NCBI GenBank assembly: GCA_948099385.1
Contig: CANUEZ040000183.1
Location: forward strand, 1,612,001-1,676,000
Direction of reading: 5' to 3'
Length of the DNA stretch: 64,000 nt
From: Fasciola hepatica
Taxonomy: Eukaryota; Platyhelminthes; Trematoda; Plagiorchiida; Fasciolidae
Positions within the stretch are counted from its first letter, which is position 1, and every line of letters begins with the position of its first letter. The notes below the pieces were generated by a model, which was not told the DNA's origin, searched no databases, and worked only from the letters and a program-made list of their open reading frames with translations. Shown piece after piece: positions 1 through 10,968 of this stretch. The translations under genes were made by a program, and so were the position numbers.

Positions 1-2261
1 TTTCAAAGACCGACTATCAATAAACCACATTGTTGCTCCGCAAGCTGCACACCCTTTGCAAGTGCCAGCAATACCAAAAGTGTCCCATTTGGACTTTGCC
101 AGTAACGGTCTGAGGGCCTTTTACAAATGAATTTAGCACACAAGGTAAGCAACCGTCGCTTTTCTGCATTCTTTCAGATTGTTCTCTCTTCGTCACTTAC
201 TTTCGATTGGAATCCACGTACGTAGAGTGACAGTCTATAAAATGTGCAGATAATAATGTGTTTCCGGAGATACAAGCTTTCAGGCAACACTGCAATGACA
301 ATTTTGATGTATGATATCATACCCTAATACTATCCACGGACACTGAAAACATGTTCGGTACTTTCATCATTTCCACTACTGTGCTCCGTAACTGCCCTAT
401 GTATTGTTCCGGTGTCGTTTAATTGTTGCCGAAATATTGGCATACGGTTTTCATACAAACACATATACCAACCACAGGCTACTCAGTTTGATCGGCTAGT
501 ACCTGGCACAGTCCGCCGCGTTTGTAACAGAGTTAGAGCCTCGGTATAAAGTCTTGACAGCGTTTCCATCAAAAACCTGGCTGAAAAATACGATGGTTCA
601 GATTGAATATTTCGGGTTGGGCCACCCAAGCTCTTTCTCACTTCACGTCGAATGAGAAGCAAGGCACAATAGAGCGTGAGTAAGTAATTCACGAAATAGA
701 TTGCTAACTAACCAGCCAGGTTAACAATCGAATCAATCTAAGCCAGTTTTATTCTCCCTGTAAATATCCGGCTGTGTTGATGAGTTCAAGGTTTAGCTTA
801 TTTATCACAAATGCGAGATTTACAAATCGGGGTGGTGTCCAAGAGAGCTATTTGGAATGTTATTCTGCTTTTGGATAACCTTACCCTGATTGAAGTGACC
901 AATAACTCACTCTCCGTGTTTTACTCCTCATCATCCACGTTTCCGCCTTTTGTACAATAATTGCCTGAAGAGAACCCACAAAAACGTCGCAGCCGTCAAG
1001 TGAGGAAATAGTACGGAACCCAGGAATTTACGACCCCGGGATCACTTTATTTTGTGGGGTAGTTTTACACTTTGTGTTATCTCAGGTAGAATTTTCAGAT
1101 TTGTGCCTTCTACCTCATTTACATTTCCTACGTCCTCTTGAACCAACAAATAATTTGTGCATATTTGACCACCGACTGGTGTTTGTATGAGCATTTCTTG
1201 ATGCCAGAGAATGCCACTAGGAAATGTTTTTTTTTCTTCCATGGAATTCTCATTTAATAATCTAAGCGATTCTACGCCCATCGGGATTTTATTCAGCAAA
1301 AAGATGACTAGGTTTGAGCACACCACAAAACAACAGTAGCATGCTACGTTTTTATGTGTAACATCATACCACATCGAAGGATAATCTATTTTGTCACACT
1401 TTACGGCTTTCCTAAACTAATGCTAAACTAATGTTTGTGTTTACCAGTTATAAGATATCAGTATCATCTAAAGAATTGTATATCAGCGTCAATATTACCG
1501 CTGTTGTGAAACGAAAATTGAACAAACAACATTTTCCAAGACCACGATCCAATTTCCCATTTGAAGTCGGTCTCGATCAACCATCACCAACCGGTTACCA
1601 GATTAGTGAGCTCTTATCGAAGGTAAAATCTGTGTGGATGGTTTATTGCTAAAATCTAGAACGTCATACATTTGTGTCTAGTCAACCAAGAAGGACTATA
1701 GTGTATCCACAACTGGTTAAAAGAATTCTCCTGGGTAAGAACGCGAGAGAAGATACAAAATGTTTCCATTTCTTTATAAGCTGCAGCAGGATACAACCGT
1801 TAGTGGTCAGGCGTTTATCATCGCCAACCTGAGACAGTAATGGCCAGGGTTCGATTCCCTCCACGGCCGGTCACTTTCTCATTTAGTAGCCTTTCACTGG
1901 CTGCGGCCGCCTTCTTGAACTTTTGTGCTTTATTGTATGATGAATGAAAAGCAAGTAAGAAGAACATATTGTTGGTATTACTAGAGGAAGATCCTCAGGT
2001 TAACCGGTGGCATAGCAAAAACTGTAAAACGAGAAGATTCAATGTCAATAACACGGCGTTCTCGGTGGGAAAACTATGATTAGTCGTGGTTAGCCCTTCT
2101 CACGTCTGTCTTACAATCAAATCATATTTTTTCCACTAACAATGACATGTTGTCGGCGTTATATTTTCTCTATCAACACACCACATGGCTCATCGTTTTT
2201 CGAAAAACTCCGCACCTCTTCCGGTTCCGAAGTACTGCACAAAGAGTAACTTATTACTTAC
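1..2261. other. Mostly featureless flank with one tRNA-like repeat
   Basis: No gene can be supported here. A minus-strand open stretch at 1,042-1,374 and a plus-strand one at 1,431-1,652 have possible splice signals (a donor-like GGTAAAAT near 1,622) but no recognisable domain. The receptor exon at 2,262-2,512 runs leftward on the minus strand, so its next exons could lie in this stretch, but I could not fix one in phase. The only named item is the tRNA-like segment at about 1,795-1,872. Confidence 0.4.
1795..1872 (+). repeat. tRNA-derived SINE fragment or tRNA pseudogene
   Basis: The plus strand shows an A-box-like TTAGTGGTCAGGC followed about 45 bases later by a B-box-like GGGTTCGATTCCC, spaced as in a tRNA gene. 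The T-arm pairs (AGGG with CCCT). The acceptor stem pairs only partly, so this is not a convincing working tRNA. Dispersed tRNA-derived repeats or a decayed tRNA gene both fit. No A-rich tail or target-site duplication was found. Confidence 0.4.
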
Positions 2262-2512
2262 AGTTTTTATTTCATACTCGATGTGCGGCTCGGAGGTGTG
2301 TATGAAAACGTAATGCCCAAAATCAAACCCATCAGTGTTGAAGTCAAGTTCAGAGAGAATGCTTTCCAGTGACTGTGTTTCCGGTCCAGTGGAATAGGTA
2401 GTTTGCTTGGAGCCACGATTGATCCGGTATCTTTTCAAGTAGCTCCCGTCGTACTGGTTACGTCCGTCCACGGCTGCCTGTGACAATTCCATTAACAGCA
2501 TGGCCGGAGCAT
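2262..2512 (-). CDS. Candidate internal exon, possibly of the glutamate-receptor-like gene
   Basis: An open frame on the minus strand is bounded by a pyrimidine-rich acceptor (CCATCAG) and a strong donor (ACT then GTAAGT). It encodes about 83 residues, including LLMELSQAAVDGRN, DGSYLKRYRINRG and EPHIEYEIKT. The acceptor is phase 1, like the three better-supported exons further right on the same strand, while the donor is phase 0. A helix followed by a G-rich turn and an EYEI-like strand would fit the end of a type I periplasmic-binding-protein receptor domain, but the match is weak. The exon quality is better supported than the function. Confidence 0.35.
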
Positions 2513-4320
2513 CTGATGGATTTATTTAGGGGTAAGGGAGGTTCAGTTTACGATGATTCTATGTAGAACTGATGAGTGTGGACAAAACGAAAGGCGAGGG
2601 GATTATAGCTGCAACAACACCGATGAGGAGCCTGAGTTTGACTAGCAGAACATCACATTCTTGTGGGAATTGCGCGTTCACAGATACAAAACTAAGATGT
2701 GGGCATAATTTTAGTGATGGGAATATCCGTATGACCAGACGTGCTGAGCCTGCTTGAGCCAACTACCAACACGATGGAAGACTACTAAGGCAAGTATAAT
2801 CGGAGGAGGTTTTATATGATTTTGTTTACTTCCCTTTTATTATATGATAGTATTACAATATTTTATAAAGATGGTCATGACCTTTTAAAGGCCACCAACT
2901 GAGGAAGTGACCCGCGGTGGTGCAAATATTCGAAACCTTTTGACCCGCAGGTGAGAGATTTTGGTCGAGCCAGGAGTCGAGTTTGACGGAGAAAAGAACA
3001 AGAATTTCCATGATCAGTGGCATGACATAAGTGAGTTTCAATAAAACCGGGTCCACCCAAGCGATAAGTTGAAGCCCTATATATGTTTATGTATATGTGT
3101 ACATTCATGCGTGTATATGTGTATATATCACCAGGTTAAAATCAAGTGATACCCTATGCTACAAAGCGAAAATGCCGGGAATAATTGGTTGCCAATGAGC
3201 ATAATAGGATACACGTTTTTCTGTCATTTCGCTAAGATATCATTCGTGTTTCTTCCTACGTGGAAATGACTTACATTAGACGACTGTTCTGGACGTAGTT
3301 ATGGAACTGGTAAGTTTAATTGAGGCCGTTATTACATATTGATGTAAAGCTTCAATTGGGCAGCAAAAAAGCTTATTATTTACGTATGTGCCATGATGGT
3401 GCAAGTAAAATTTCTTGCTCGGTTAAAATGCCTTCAGGTAGTACTGTCTTCCACGAATCTAATCCAAGCTTTTATTACTTTTACAATAAGCAACGTAACT
3501 CATGATAGAACAAGGTCCTTCAAATAAAATTTACTTTACTTTGCGGTAACTGCTTACTTCGTGATACTTTAAATTAGCATACTGATTTTTACTACTCAGT
3601 CGAAAGTCAAGTCAAGCAATTGCTTTGCGCATCCGGAGGGGTGAATATTCAGCTTCACAACAATGTGTACGCGTCTCCCAAGAAAAGAGAAATTACGTAA
3701 TGCGAAACGAAATAAAACACTGAAGTAATGTTATTCTGAATGTTGTGTTGGTTCTGATGTTACAAAAGGGGGACTGTGCAAATACGTTGCCAGATAGGGA
3801 ATTTTAGAGCTGTTGTAAGTCCCAGTGCTTGCAAAAAGAAGTTTGCTTTGAGAACCCGTGGAAGAAGTGGACATACATTTCACTAGGTCTTTGTGAAGAG
3901 GATGAGGACATTCAGGGACACTCTTTGTAGACACCTTTTGGCGAGCACTGCTATGTTGATATTTGATAAACTTAGGGAAATACCGTTGAGCTACACCATT
4001 AGCAGATGATAAAACCCTAATGGATCTAGCAGTGAACCTGAATTCGTTCAAAGGCAGGCCAGGAAACATGAAAGTTGAAGTATATATCCAGTGAGGTAGG
4101 ACACATAAAAACACTGCGTTCGATAAGACGAATGGACACTGAAGGGAATTTAACGCTGGGAATACCGAATCACGAGCTTCTGGTTTTCACAAAAATGAAG
4201 CCGTGTTTAAACCAAGCGAGGTTGGGGTCCAGCAGCACTCCAAGTTAATTAAATGATAAAACATTATTCTTTTGTTCCCCGTTTATTGTAATGTAGTCAT
4301 TTTCAAAACTACTTTGCTTG
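2513..4320. other. No supported feature
   Basis: Open stretches occur on both strands, the longest being 127 codons on the minus strand at 3,731-4,114. They are Ser/Thr/Pro-rich and lack recognisable motifs. If the receptor gene model is right, this is intron. Confidence 0.4.
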
Positions 4321-5540
4321 CTACCATTCCAAAGGACACCCTTTGTCAACACCCTCGATTGGATTAAGGCGTAAGATGTGAGCAAGAGTCAAACCTGAAG
4401 TTTCAATGATGCCGCTTTGGAAGGTGAGAAAAGTAGAATCGCAGGCATACAGCATTTCAAGTGTAACATCTTCCGCATATTTGATTAGAAGAGTGTTTTT
4501 ACGTACAGGAACTGTAGAAAGGTACATCGGAAACAAGAATGGGGTTAGTATGTCCTACTGGGGAACACCACGTGTTGTGGTAACAAGGGAAGAGGTTTTT
4601 GTTATTTTACCAAGTGAACTGCTGGCTATTGTCAAAGTAGTCTGCCAACAAAGAAGCAAGTGAAAACTTAGTATCAAAGACGGAGATAATAGAAAACAGC
4701 TTGCCTCAGTCGACGCAGTTGAACGCATCACTTTAGTCAAGGAAGCACATTTCTACAGCTTCACTCTTCTTGTCAAGTTCGGACAGAATTAATGTGTCAA
4801 GGTGGTGAGAGCATCGATGGTGGAGTGTGACTGTTGGTAGGAAAACTGATCAGGATCTGGAACAGTAACACTTTTATTCATCGCTGGAAAACCACCTTTT
4901 CAAATTTTTGGGAAAGACAGAGGTACACGCAATGGAACGAGATTTCGAAGGATTTTCCTGGAAAAGGAAGTTATAGCCGTTTCCCTTCAACTATCTGGAA
5001 TCTTTCTTTCCCTCCGACGTTGCTTGAAAAGATCTGAAAGGATGGGGCTGGGGTAATCGCGCCTTTCTTGCGCACCATACAGGTAAGTTCTTCCGGTCCG
5101 GATTGCTTTCCGGGGTTAACTGAAAGCAGTTTCTTGTGGACTTCCTTAATGAAGAGGCTGATTGGTGATTCCTGAGATTTACTTTTTTCAAGAGTTACAG
5201 GAACCAAAGGTCCTAATGCTCTTTCGATTGGCTTGTTGATTTCGTCTACGTCATCAATAGCTGATATGCATGCAAATAATCTACCAGTTAGATTTTTCAA
5301 GAACTCTCATGCATCACGATGACCTGCGTTTACTAGAAGGCTACGCGCACAGATGGACTTAAGGTAGTATAACTCGGTCTTGACTGATTTTATTTGAATC
5401 TTTATCACTGAGATTATATTTAGGGAGGCTTTCCTCTCTACGACGAAGCTGACTGAGGTGGGTAAAGGACAGACAATCAAAAAGCAAACACGAATTTTCG
5501 AACGGGCAGCAAAGATTGTAGTAAAAACGTGAGTAGCCAA
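4321..5540 (-). mobile_element. Decayed non-LTR retrotransposon RT fragment (CR1/Jockey-like)
   Basis: Read leftward on the minus strand, the fragment passes through recognisable reverse transcriptase blocks in several frames. Near 5,100 is a PGKQSGPEEL block (the family's NKASGPDGI region). Near 4,560 is GVPQ followed by a stop and then ILTPFLF (canonical GVPQGDILSPFLF). Near 4,475 is IKYAEDVTL, the catalytic YADD box with its second Asp preceded by Glu in place of the first Asp. Further left is a helix rich in Leu and Thr. Several stops and frameshifts make it non-functional. No endonuclease domain or 3' tail was identified. The RT style is unlike the RTE elements at 18-22 and 50-54 kb, so it is a different clade. 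It would sit in an intron of the receptor gene, in the same orientation. Confidence 0.65.
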
Positions 5541-7132
5541 TGAGATGGTCCCAGGAGACCGAGAGATCCGCGTCTGAGAGCGTAGAGATTTCTCTCTAAA
5601 GCCAGGTTTCTTAAAGAACGATTGCAGAAGGACGTACAGGTAGTGTCAGTCGTGAAGCATACGAAAAAAATACTCAGTAAATATTTCCAGCTCCGTGGCC
5701 TATTTAAGATATATCAGGCCTCCGGGTAATTATACTAATTTATTCAAACTCTGATTTACGTTGATTCTTTGCTACGCTACGACTAGCTGAACGTGTGTGA
5801 CCTTGGTTGCCAGGGGAAAAATCTCTGAGCAGTGTAAGCTAAGAATTAGCCGAGTACGGAAACATAATGAATTTGATCAACACGACCACATAAATTAACC
5901 TAGGCTATATTAGGTTAGGTTTACTATCCAAATAGTTTGATAGAAACCGTTTTCCCGGCCACTATATTTTTGATGGTCTTGCTTATATTATGAGGTAAAA
6001 AGAAATTATTTTATTATTTTCGATTTCAAGACATGTGGTTCAAAAATTACTTTCTAACGATGAGTACCAAACCTACAGAATAAAAGGAAATTCCAGTACT
6101 CATCAGCATGGGCCATATTTTCTAAGTTATTAGGGCGTACGTCGGTAATCGCCTACATCGTTATCTCAGTAGTGATGAAAATATACATTGAAACTGAATT
6201 ATATGAACATTTCCTTAATGAGGATCAAAACCGAGGTGCAGAAGCCCGTAGTTTGGAATCTTTTTTATCGCATCCCGCTCAGAGGTTGAACAGAAATTGG
6301 AGCATCATTTATCGAATATATCAAAGAAAACCAACCCAAGCACTCTTTTCCAAGATAGAAGACCTGGACCATCTTATATGCATAACTACAAAAGAACAGC
6401 CCTCAATCCTGCTCGAGAATATTCCTCCGATTTCTCACTCCCTGTGGGACATAAGCTGGTGGCAAATTCCAAAGTGGCCAGTACCACGTGTTACGAAGGC
6501 TGCTGTGCAAGTCTAACAAACATAAAAGCTTATTGGTATCATCAGTGAATTCAACTCCCGAGGCCTGCTATTTTGGTTAGGGGTTTGTTCATTGTATAAG
6601 TGTTTGGTATGGGATGAGGTGTAGAGGGCTCAGGAAAATGTCATTTGGTGTAGGAATTTCCCCAGAAACCTTATCTTTTCGAATGTCAGCGTATCATATC
6701 AACCACCATCATTAATTGAGTTGGAATAAAACATGCTCAGCTTTGCTGGTGGGCTTCAGTTAGAGATACCTCGAAAGTTGGAGAAATCTTCACCGCTATC
6801 ACTGAATTGGTCCCGGAATTCAACAGAAGGAAGTTGCCTGGGTAGTTGATAGTTTTTCAGGATAAAGCTTCATGCTATGTTTCACGAGCGATTTGTATAT
6901 AAATCCTGCCAGAACAATGCTTTGGTAAATGTTCACTGTGGGACTTGTAAACGTAAGCGCAGCTTCAAGGTACAGTTCATACAAAACCCTCTAATAGAGT
7001 AAATTTACAGATAATCGTAAAACATTATCTGTTCTAAAGAGAGTAGTCAAAGGGATACCTACCCACTGGCCGCTGGAGTCAAAAGTGAAAAACGTGATGA
7101 TGCATAAGATAAGAAATCATTTTATCACTTAC
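5541..7132. other. No supported feature
   Basis: Two overlapping plus-strand open stretches at 6,172-6,548 (114 and 83 codons) have no recognisable motif and overlap in different frames, so neither is called. The rest is AT-rich sequence, consistent with intron. Confidence 0.4.
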
Positions 7133-7168
7133 TTGGTGGACTTTAAGTCGATAAGACTCTAAAAATTC
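7133..7168 (-). CDS. Candidate 36-nt micro-exon of the receptor gene
   Basis: On the minus strand a very good acceptor (TCTATCTTTATTCTTCAG) precedes 36 open bases encoding EFLESYRLKVHQ, followed by a strong GTAAGT donor. The residues resemble the LQELL...RLKIRQ stretch found after the first lobe of kainate/AMPA receptor amino-terminal domains. It is phase 0, whereas the exon at 8,340-8,621 ends in phase 1, so at least one unseen exon must lie between them. The splice sites are strong, but the peptide is too short for certainty. Confidence 0.3.
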
Positions 7169-8339
7169 CTGAAGAATAAAGATAGAGCACATATTTGTTG
7201 CCGTGTGTGAGCATTTTGTTCTGAATAATATTTTGGTTAATCCAATGTAAAATGGTGCTGTTCCTTTAACCCTCGGGGGCTCATATTCCGTCGTTGTCAT
7301 GGCCCACTGGTTCGGCATTGATTTTGAACATAGCTGTTCACTGCATGCAAGCAGACCACAGGGGTAACTGTCACAAACTGTCACCACTACTTGTTAGTTA
7401 TGATACCTATAAAATTATACCGTTCTGGTTCACCGTTGTTGTGTATGAGCACCAGATATGCTTATCATACACTCATGTGCATAAAAGTCAACACTACCTG
7501 TAGAACTAAGGAAGTGTTCTACTACAAACAGCGAAACAGATAGGGAAAAATTTATCATACTCTCGTCTCGTGGCATGATATTCCCAAGACCAATAGATGC
7601 TTACCAGCAGTTGCTTGAATAATTATCGTGGTAATAATGCCAGCCCAATCCGACGCAAACTGTTTTTTTTTCTTCAGAAAAACACTGTACTTCCGGTAGC
7701 TTTATGGCTCTTTGTACCAAATTTATTCACTTATGCTGAAGTTTTTACCGTTCCGACTTAGAAAAGTTTCTTACCACCGTACTTGGTCTCTCCGTAATCT
7801 CTGGGGAAAGCGCAAGAAGTTCAGATTTCTCCAGTTACTTGCATCAGTCCAGAAATTACCCTAAGAAAAGTAGCGGACCTCAAGTTTTGACCTTTTATCA
7901 GTAACTTATAATTCGACAAAATCAAACTGTCTCACGTTTGGGAACGTATCATTTCATGACCAAATTATAAAAATATACTCTAGAAGAAGTGCATCTTGAC
8001 GATTAATCCGTACCATTGACTGATTCAACTCAACCTGATGATGTGCGCTTAGCAGTGGGCAAACTGTGGTTCTCTAAAGCAAGATTATCTTTCATAACGC
8101 CATTTTCCTAAAAAAAGGGCTACTTACTGGTGAGAAAACATTTTTGCGGCTCTCTTTCGTCCTTCCTGCTGACCACTTTCCTTCAGACTAGACAGTTGCA
8201 TCTTGATGGCAACTACGGTTGCAGTTTGGCTTGAGGTGTCGTACACACCACACTTTTCTGGAATTATTTACGGTATCATTTTATTTATTTTGATTACCTT
8301 CATACCCACCCCAAAACCAACAAACCAACCAACACTCAC
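7169..8339 (-). other. Presumed intron with unresolved exon candidates
   Basis: Donor-like sites occur on the minus strand near 7,600 (GTAAGC), 7,770 (GTAAGA) and 8,125 (GTAAGT). None of the resulting exons joins in phase to the exon at 8,340-8,621. Nothing else is recognisable. Confidence 0.35.
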
Positions 8340-8621
8340 ATATAGCTCCATTGCTGAGAATGACTGCTCGTTTCATGGGTTCCATCCGAACTAGTTGTCG
8401 GAGCGCGTGGACATTGACCTCCCGAGAAGGTTGCAGCCATATTGTATCGAACTGCCACTTTCTGTCGTATATGACCGGATAGCTTCTGTCCAAACACGTT
8501 GGCTCTGGTAGTGCCAAATGGACAATTTTATGGCGTTTTGTCACCCAGCCTATGAGTTTTGCGACGCCACAGCTGGTCAAACTAATAATCAGTCGAGCCC
8601 CGGACTCGATCAGATCACACA
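8340..8621 (-). CDS. Exon of ionotropic-glutamate-receptor-like protein, amino-terminal domain
   Basis: This 282-nt exon has acceptor ACCTTGATACAG and donor GTGAGT, phase 1 at both ends. It encodes about 94 residues. The start, CDLIESGARLIISLTSCGVA, matches the block in type I periplasmic-binding receptors where a helix precedes a strand and a Ser-Cys turn (family pattern: C-x2-L-x3-GA-x-x-I-x-G/S-x-SC). It is followed by a HKIVHLALPEP strand (compare IPHI...). The end, WLQPSREVNVHALRQLVR, matches the family's INLYPS...ISMAVRDLV helix. A strand, KRAVILSNGA, closes it. Exon joining to 10,801-10,968 restores a continuous frame. A class C GPCR or receptor guanylyl cyclase uses the same fold and is the main alternative. 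Confidence 0.6.
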
Positions 8622-10800
8622 CTGTATCAAGGTAGACGTGAATGTAGTGAAGGTTGCTAGGTTAGCCAATGATCGTATAATGTGAACACATTCAAATCCG
8701 AAAAGATGACTTTGAGAAAGGTTGTCCCAGACTTTATTATGGATCAAAAGGAACTTGCAGCGTACTCTAAATAAGAGCTAATAAAGATAACAATAACAGA
8801 GGTCTTCAAGATTTAGAGCGTCAGACTTGACAGTGGACAGAATCTGCAAAACGTATTGTGCATATTACTATTCAATTGAGATTCTCATGACTAAGCTAAA
8901 GGTGATGAAGTTGATATTGTTATGAAAATGAAGGTTAATGCCTGGATGCTTATGTTTATGACCGCAATAATGATGAAGATGCGGGCACTAATCCTCATGA
9001 TGAATATGCTGAATAATACCGCCTCAATCATGATGATATCCATAGTTAAGTTAAATATCTCGGCTATATCTTCTGTTTGGTCCTAGCACAGATCGAGACC
9101 CTGACGGCATTCTGTCTAGGCCGATATACTTACTGATTTTTCAGTCGATACTGACTACTAAGACATACGCACACACGGATTGACGTCACCTTAAACTCAT
9201 GGGCGGTTTGTTTCAATCAGTCAAATTTATTGTAAAGTCATGCTTGCTTATGGATTTGTTACCTTCTGAGCGGTCGTGTTTCGCCTCACGAGATGGCACG
9301 TACTGCTGACGCTCGCGGGAGAAGCTTCAGTTCTCTAATTGCTTGCTTAACCTACGCAAAATAAAAGCTTTTCCTACACTTCACGTTTTCAGCATTAGTT
9401 TGTGCAACAATAACGGAGTAAATTCTAGTGTATTCGACGATGATTATCACCCTCACGTATGAGAATTATGATTGCAACAACTGTAGCTAATTCATGAAAA
9501 TAACTCCTAAGACACTGAGGACTCTATCAACAGCGAACAAGATGTTCATGAACCAACTGGCAAAGGCTGTAACAAAGACTGTGACCCTAATTATCATAAT
9601 GATGATGATAATAATATTAATAATTATGATGGGAAGGACGTTTAAAAGTTTTTAAGTAATGACACTTTTGTTGATGACGATTATAATGAAATTCCCGTCT
9701 TTCCTGCTTCGTTTATTTACTGATCTTATGTGTTCTTCAGGTATATGGGACTTCGGTGGTAACGCTACTCCTATTCGTCCCATACAAAAATAGTCCAATA
9801 ATTTTCGCATCGAGAACTCACTGCGCATCAATACTTTTGTATAAATAACGGCCGGAATAATTAGTGGGGGAAACAAATATCTCGTTTGAGAGGATTGCGA
9901 CAGAAAGAAAGCGATCGATATCATAACACTGACAGTCCATACGCAAGCACAATATGTGCCTTTTCTTTTGTTCCCACTTTGAATAAAAATGTTTTCTGGG
10001 CTGACCAGAGGATTATGATAATTTTGATTGTGACGATGAAAGCCACGGAATGAGACTGCGTTAAAATCATTTGTTACGTAAATTTACACAAAGTTCTCAC
10101 AATTCTTTGTGGTCTCAATTTTGGTGAAAAAAGCTTTGTTTGTTCAATTTTTGTTTAGAGCCGAAACCGCATAAAAAGAATTGGTGGAGCTACCTTCCTT
10201 ACCAAGCTTTTCACGTTGAACTATGTAGCATCTCTCAGTTTTGTCTAATGTCAGTATTCACAACTAATTTGAAAATACCCAATTGATCTACTCAATGATT
10301 CACGCAAAAGCACTGTACAACTCACATGCATAGCTGTAGAGATTCTCGGTTTCGATTCATATTCACAAAGAGAATGAGCACAACGATGATTCATTTCGAG
10401 AGAATGTAAACAGCCCGCCTCATGAGGCTAACGAAGTTATTTCTTAGATAAACTGTTTAGCTGAATGTCTTTTGGACTCTAACTTTCAAACTTAGACTTC
10501 AGGTCATCCGACCAACTCCAGATTCGAGTTTCGCCCTTGTTAGAGTACATCAGTGGTGCATATCCTCCGCCACGACCAGGGTTCAACCCTGACCTTTCCC
10601 CTTGAAAGACGTGTGCTTTACCACAGCACCACCCAGCTCACATCCGGGGTGATTTGAATCACTGTGTTAAGTTTATTTATATGCCATGCTTTTGTTATAT
10701 TGAATAAGGAGTAATGTAAGTTTCAGCGGCCATCAGAACTGACAGCTTTTCCAGAGACAAACATGATCTTTTGTAAAATTCTTAGCGGACTGATGCTCAC
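8622..10800. other. Presumed intron of the receptor gene
   Basis: It contains loose ATG/ATT-rich tracts around 8,930-9,060 and 9,590-9,660 (imperfect GATGAT and AATAAT runs) and the SINE copy at about 10,455-10,680. No supported exon. Confidence 0.45.
10455..10680 (-). repeat. tRNA-derived SINE, family 1, copy a
   Basis: The tRNA-like head is at the right end, so the element reads on the minus strand. On the plus strand it shares with the copies at 16.7, 22.6 and 23.1 kb the order: a TCTTTTGGACTC block, a CTTCAGGTCATCCGA block, CAGATTCGAGTTTCGC, a CCTCCRCCAC block, then the B-box complement (here CAGGGTTCAACCCTG) and the A-box region near ACCACAGCACC. The B-box is slightly mutated. Sequence similarity to the other three copies is clear by eye, so a repeat family rather than a real tRNA gene is the better reading. 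Confidence 0.65.
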
Positions 10801-10968
10801 CACAGCTGTGATCAAACGTCCTTGTTCGGATACTCATTTTGGGTGGCTTGTCCAAATTTAATACAAATGTGGAGCTTATCGAAACCCAAGGAATCACCTG
10901 ACTCATATTTCTCATCAGAGTCACAAAGTCGACAATCGTAGGATCAAAGTATTGATCATAGATCACTC
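10801..10968 (-). CDS. Exon of ionotropic-glutamate-receptor-like protein, start of amino-terminal domain
   Basis: This 168-nt exon follows a textbook acceptor (CTTTTCTCCATCCCCGATTTTCTTAG) and ends at donor GTGAGC, phase 1 at both ends. It encodes GVIYDQ, which is the first beta strand typical of type I periplasmic-binding receptor domains (IGAIFD-like). Next come an amphipathic helix, TIVDFVTLMRNMSQ, and a second strand, SISSTFVLNL. The end, RTRTFDHSC, continues into the next exon through a split Val codon. Joining gives the C-x-C-D-L-I-E-S-G-A block expected of the family. I first considered a METTL22-type methyltransferase because of the YD and FDH motifs, but the in-phase neighbours favour the receptor. 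Confidence 0.6.

Noticed and set aside
1431..1652. Plus-strand exon ending at GGTAAAAT
   Set aside because: Acceptor and donor are weak and the peptide has no recognisable feature.
3731..4114. 127-codon minus-strand frame as a gene
   Set aside because: Ser/Thr/Pro-rich with no motif, no splice model and no second copy. Open by chance is the simpler reading.
8930..9660. ATG/ATT-rich tracts as an element tail
   Set aside because: Too imperfect and not attached to any retroelement coding sequence.
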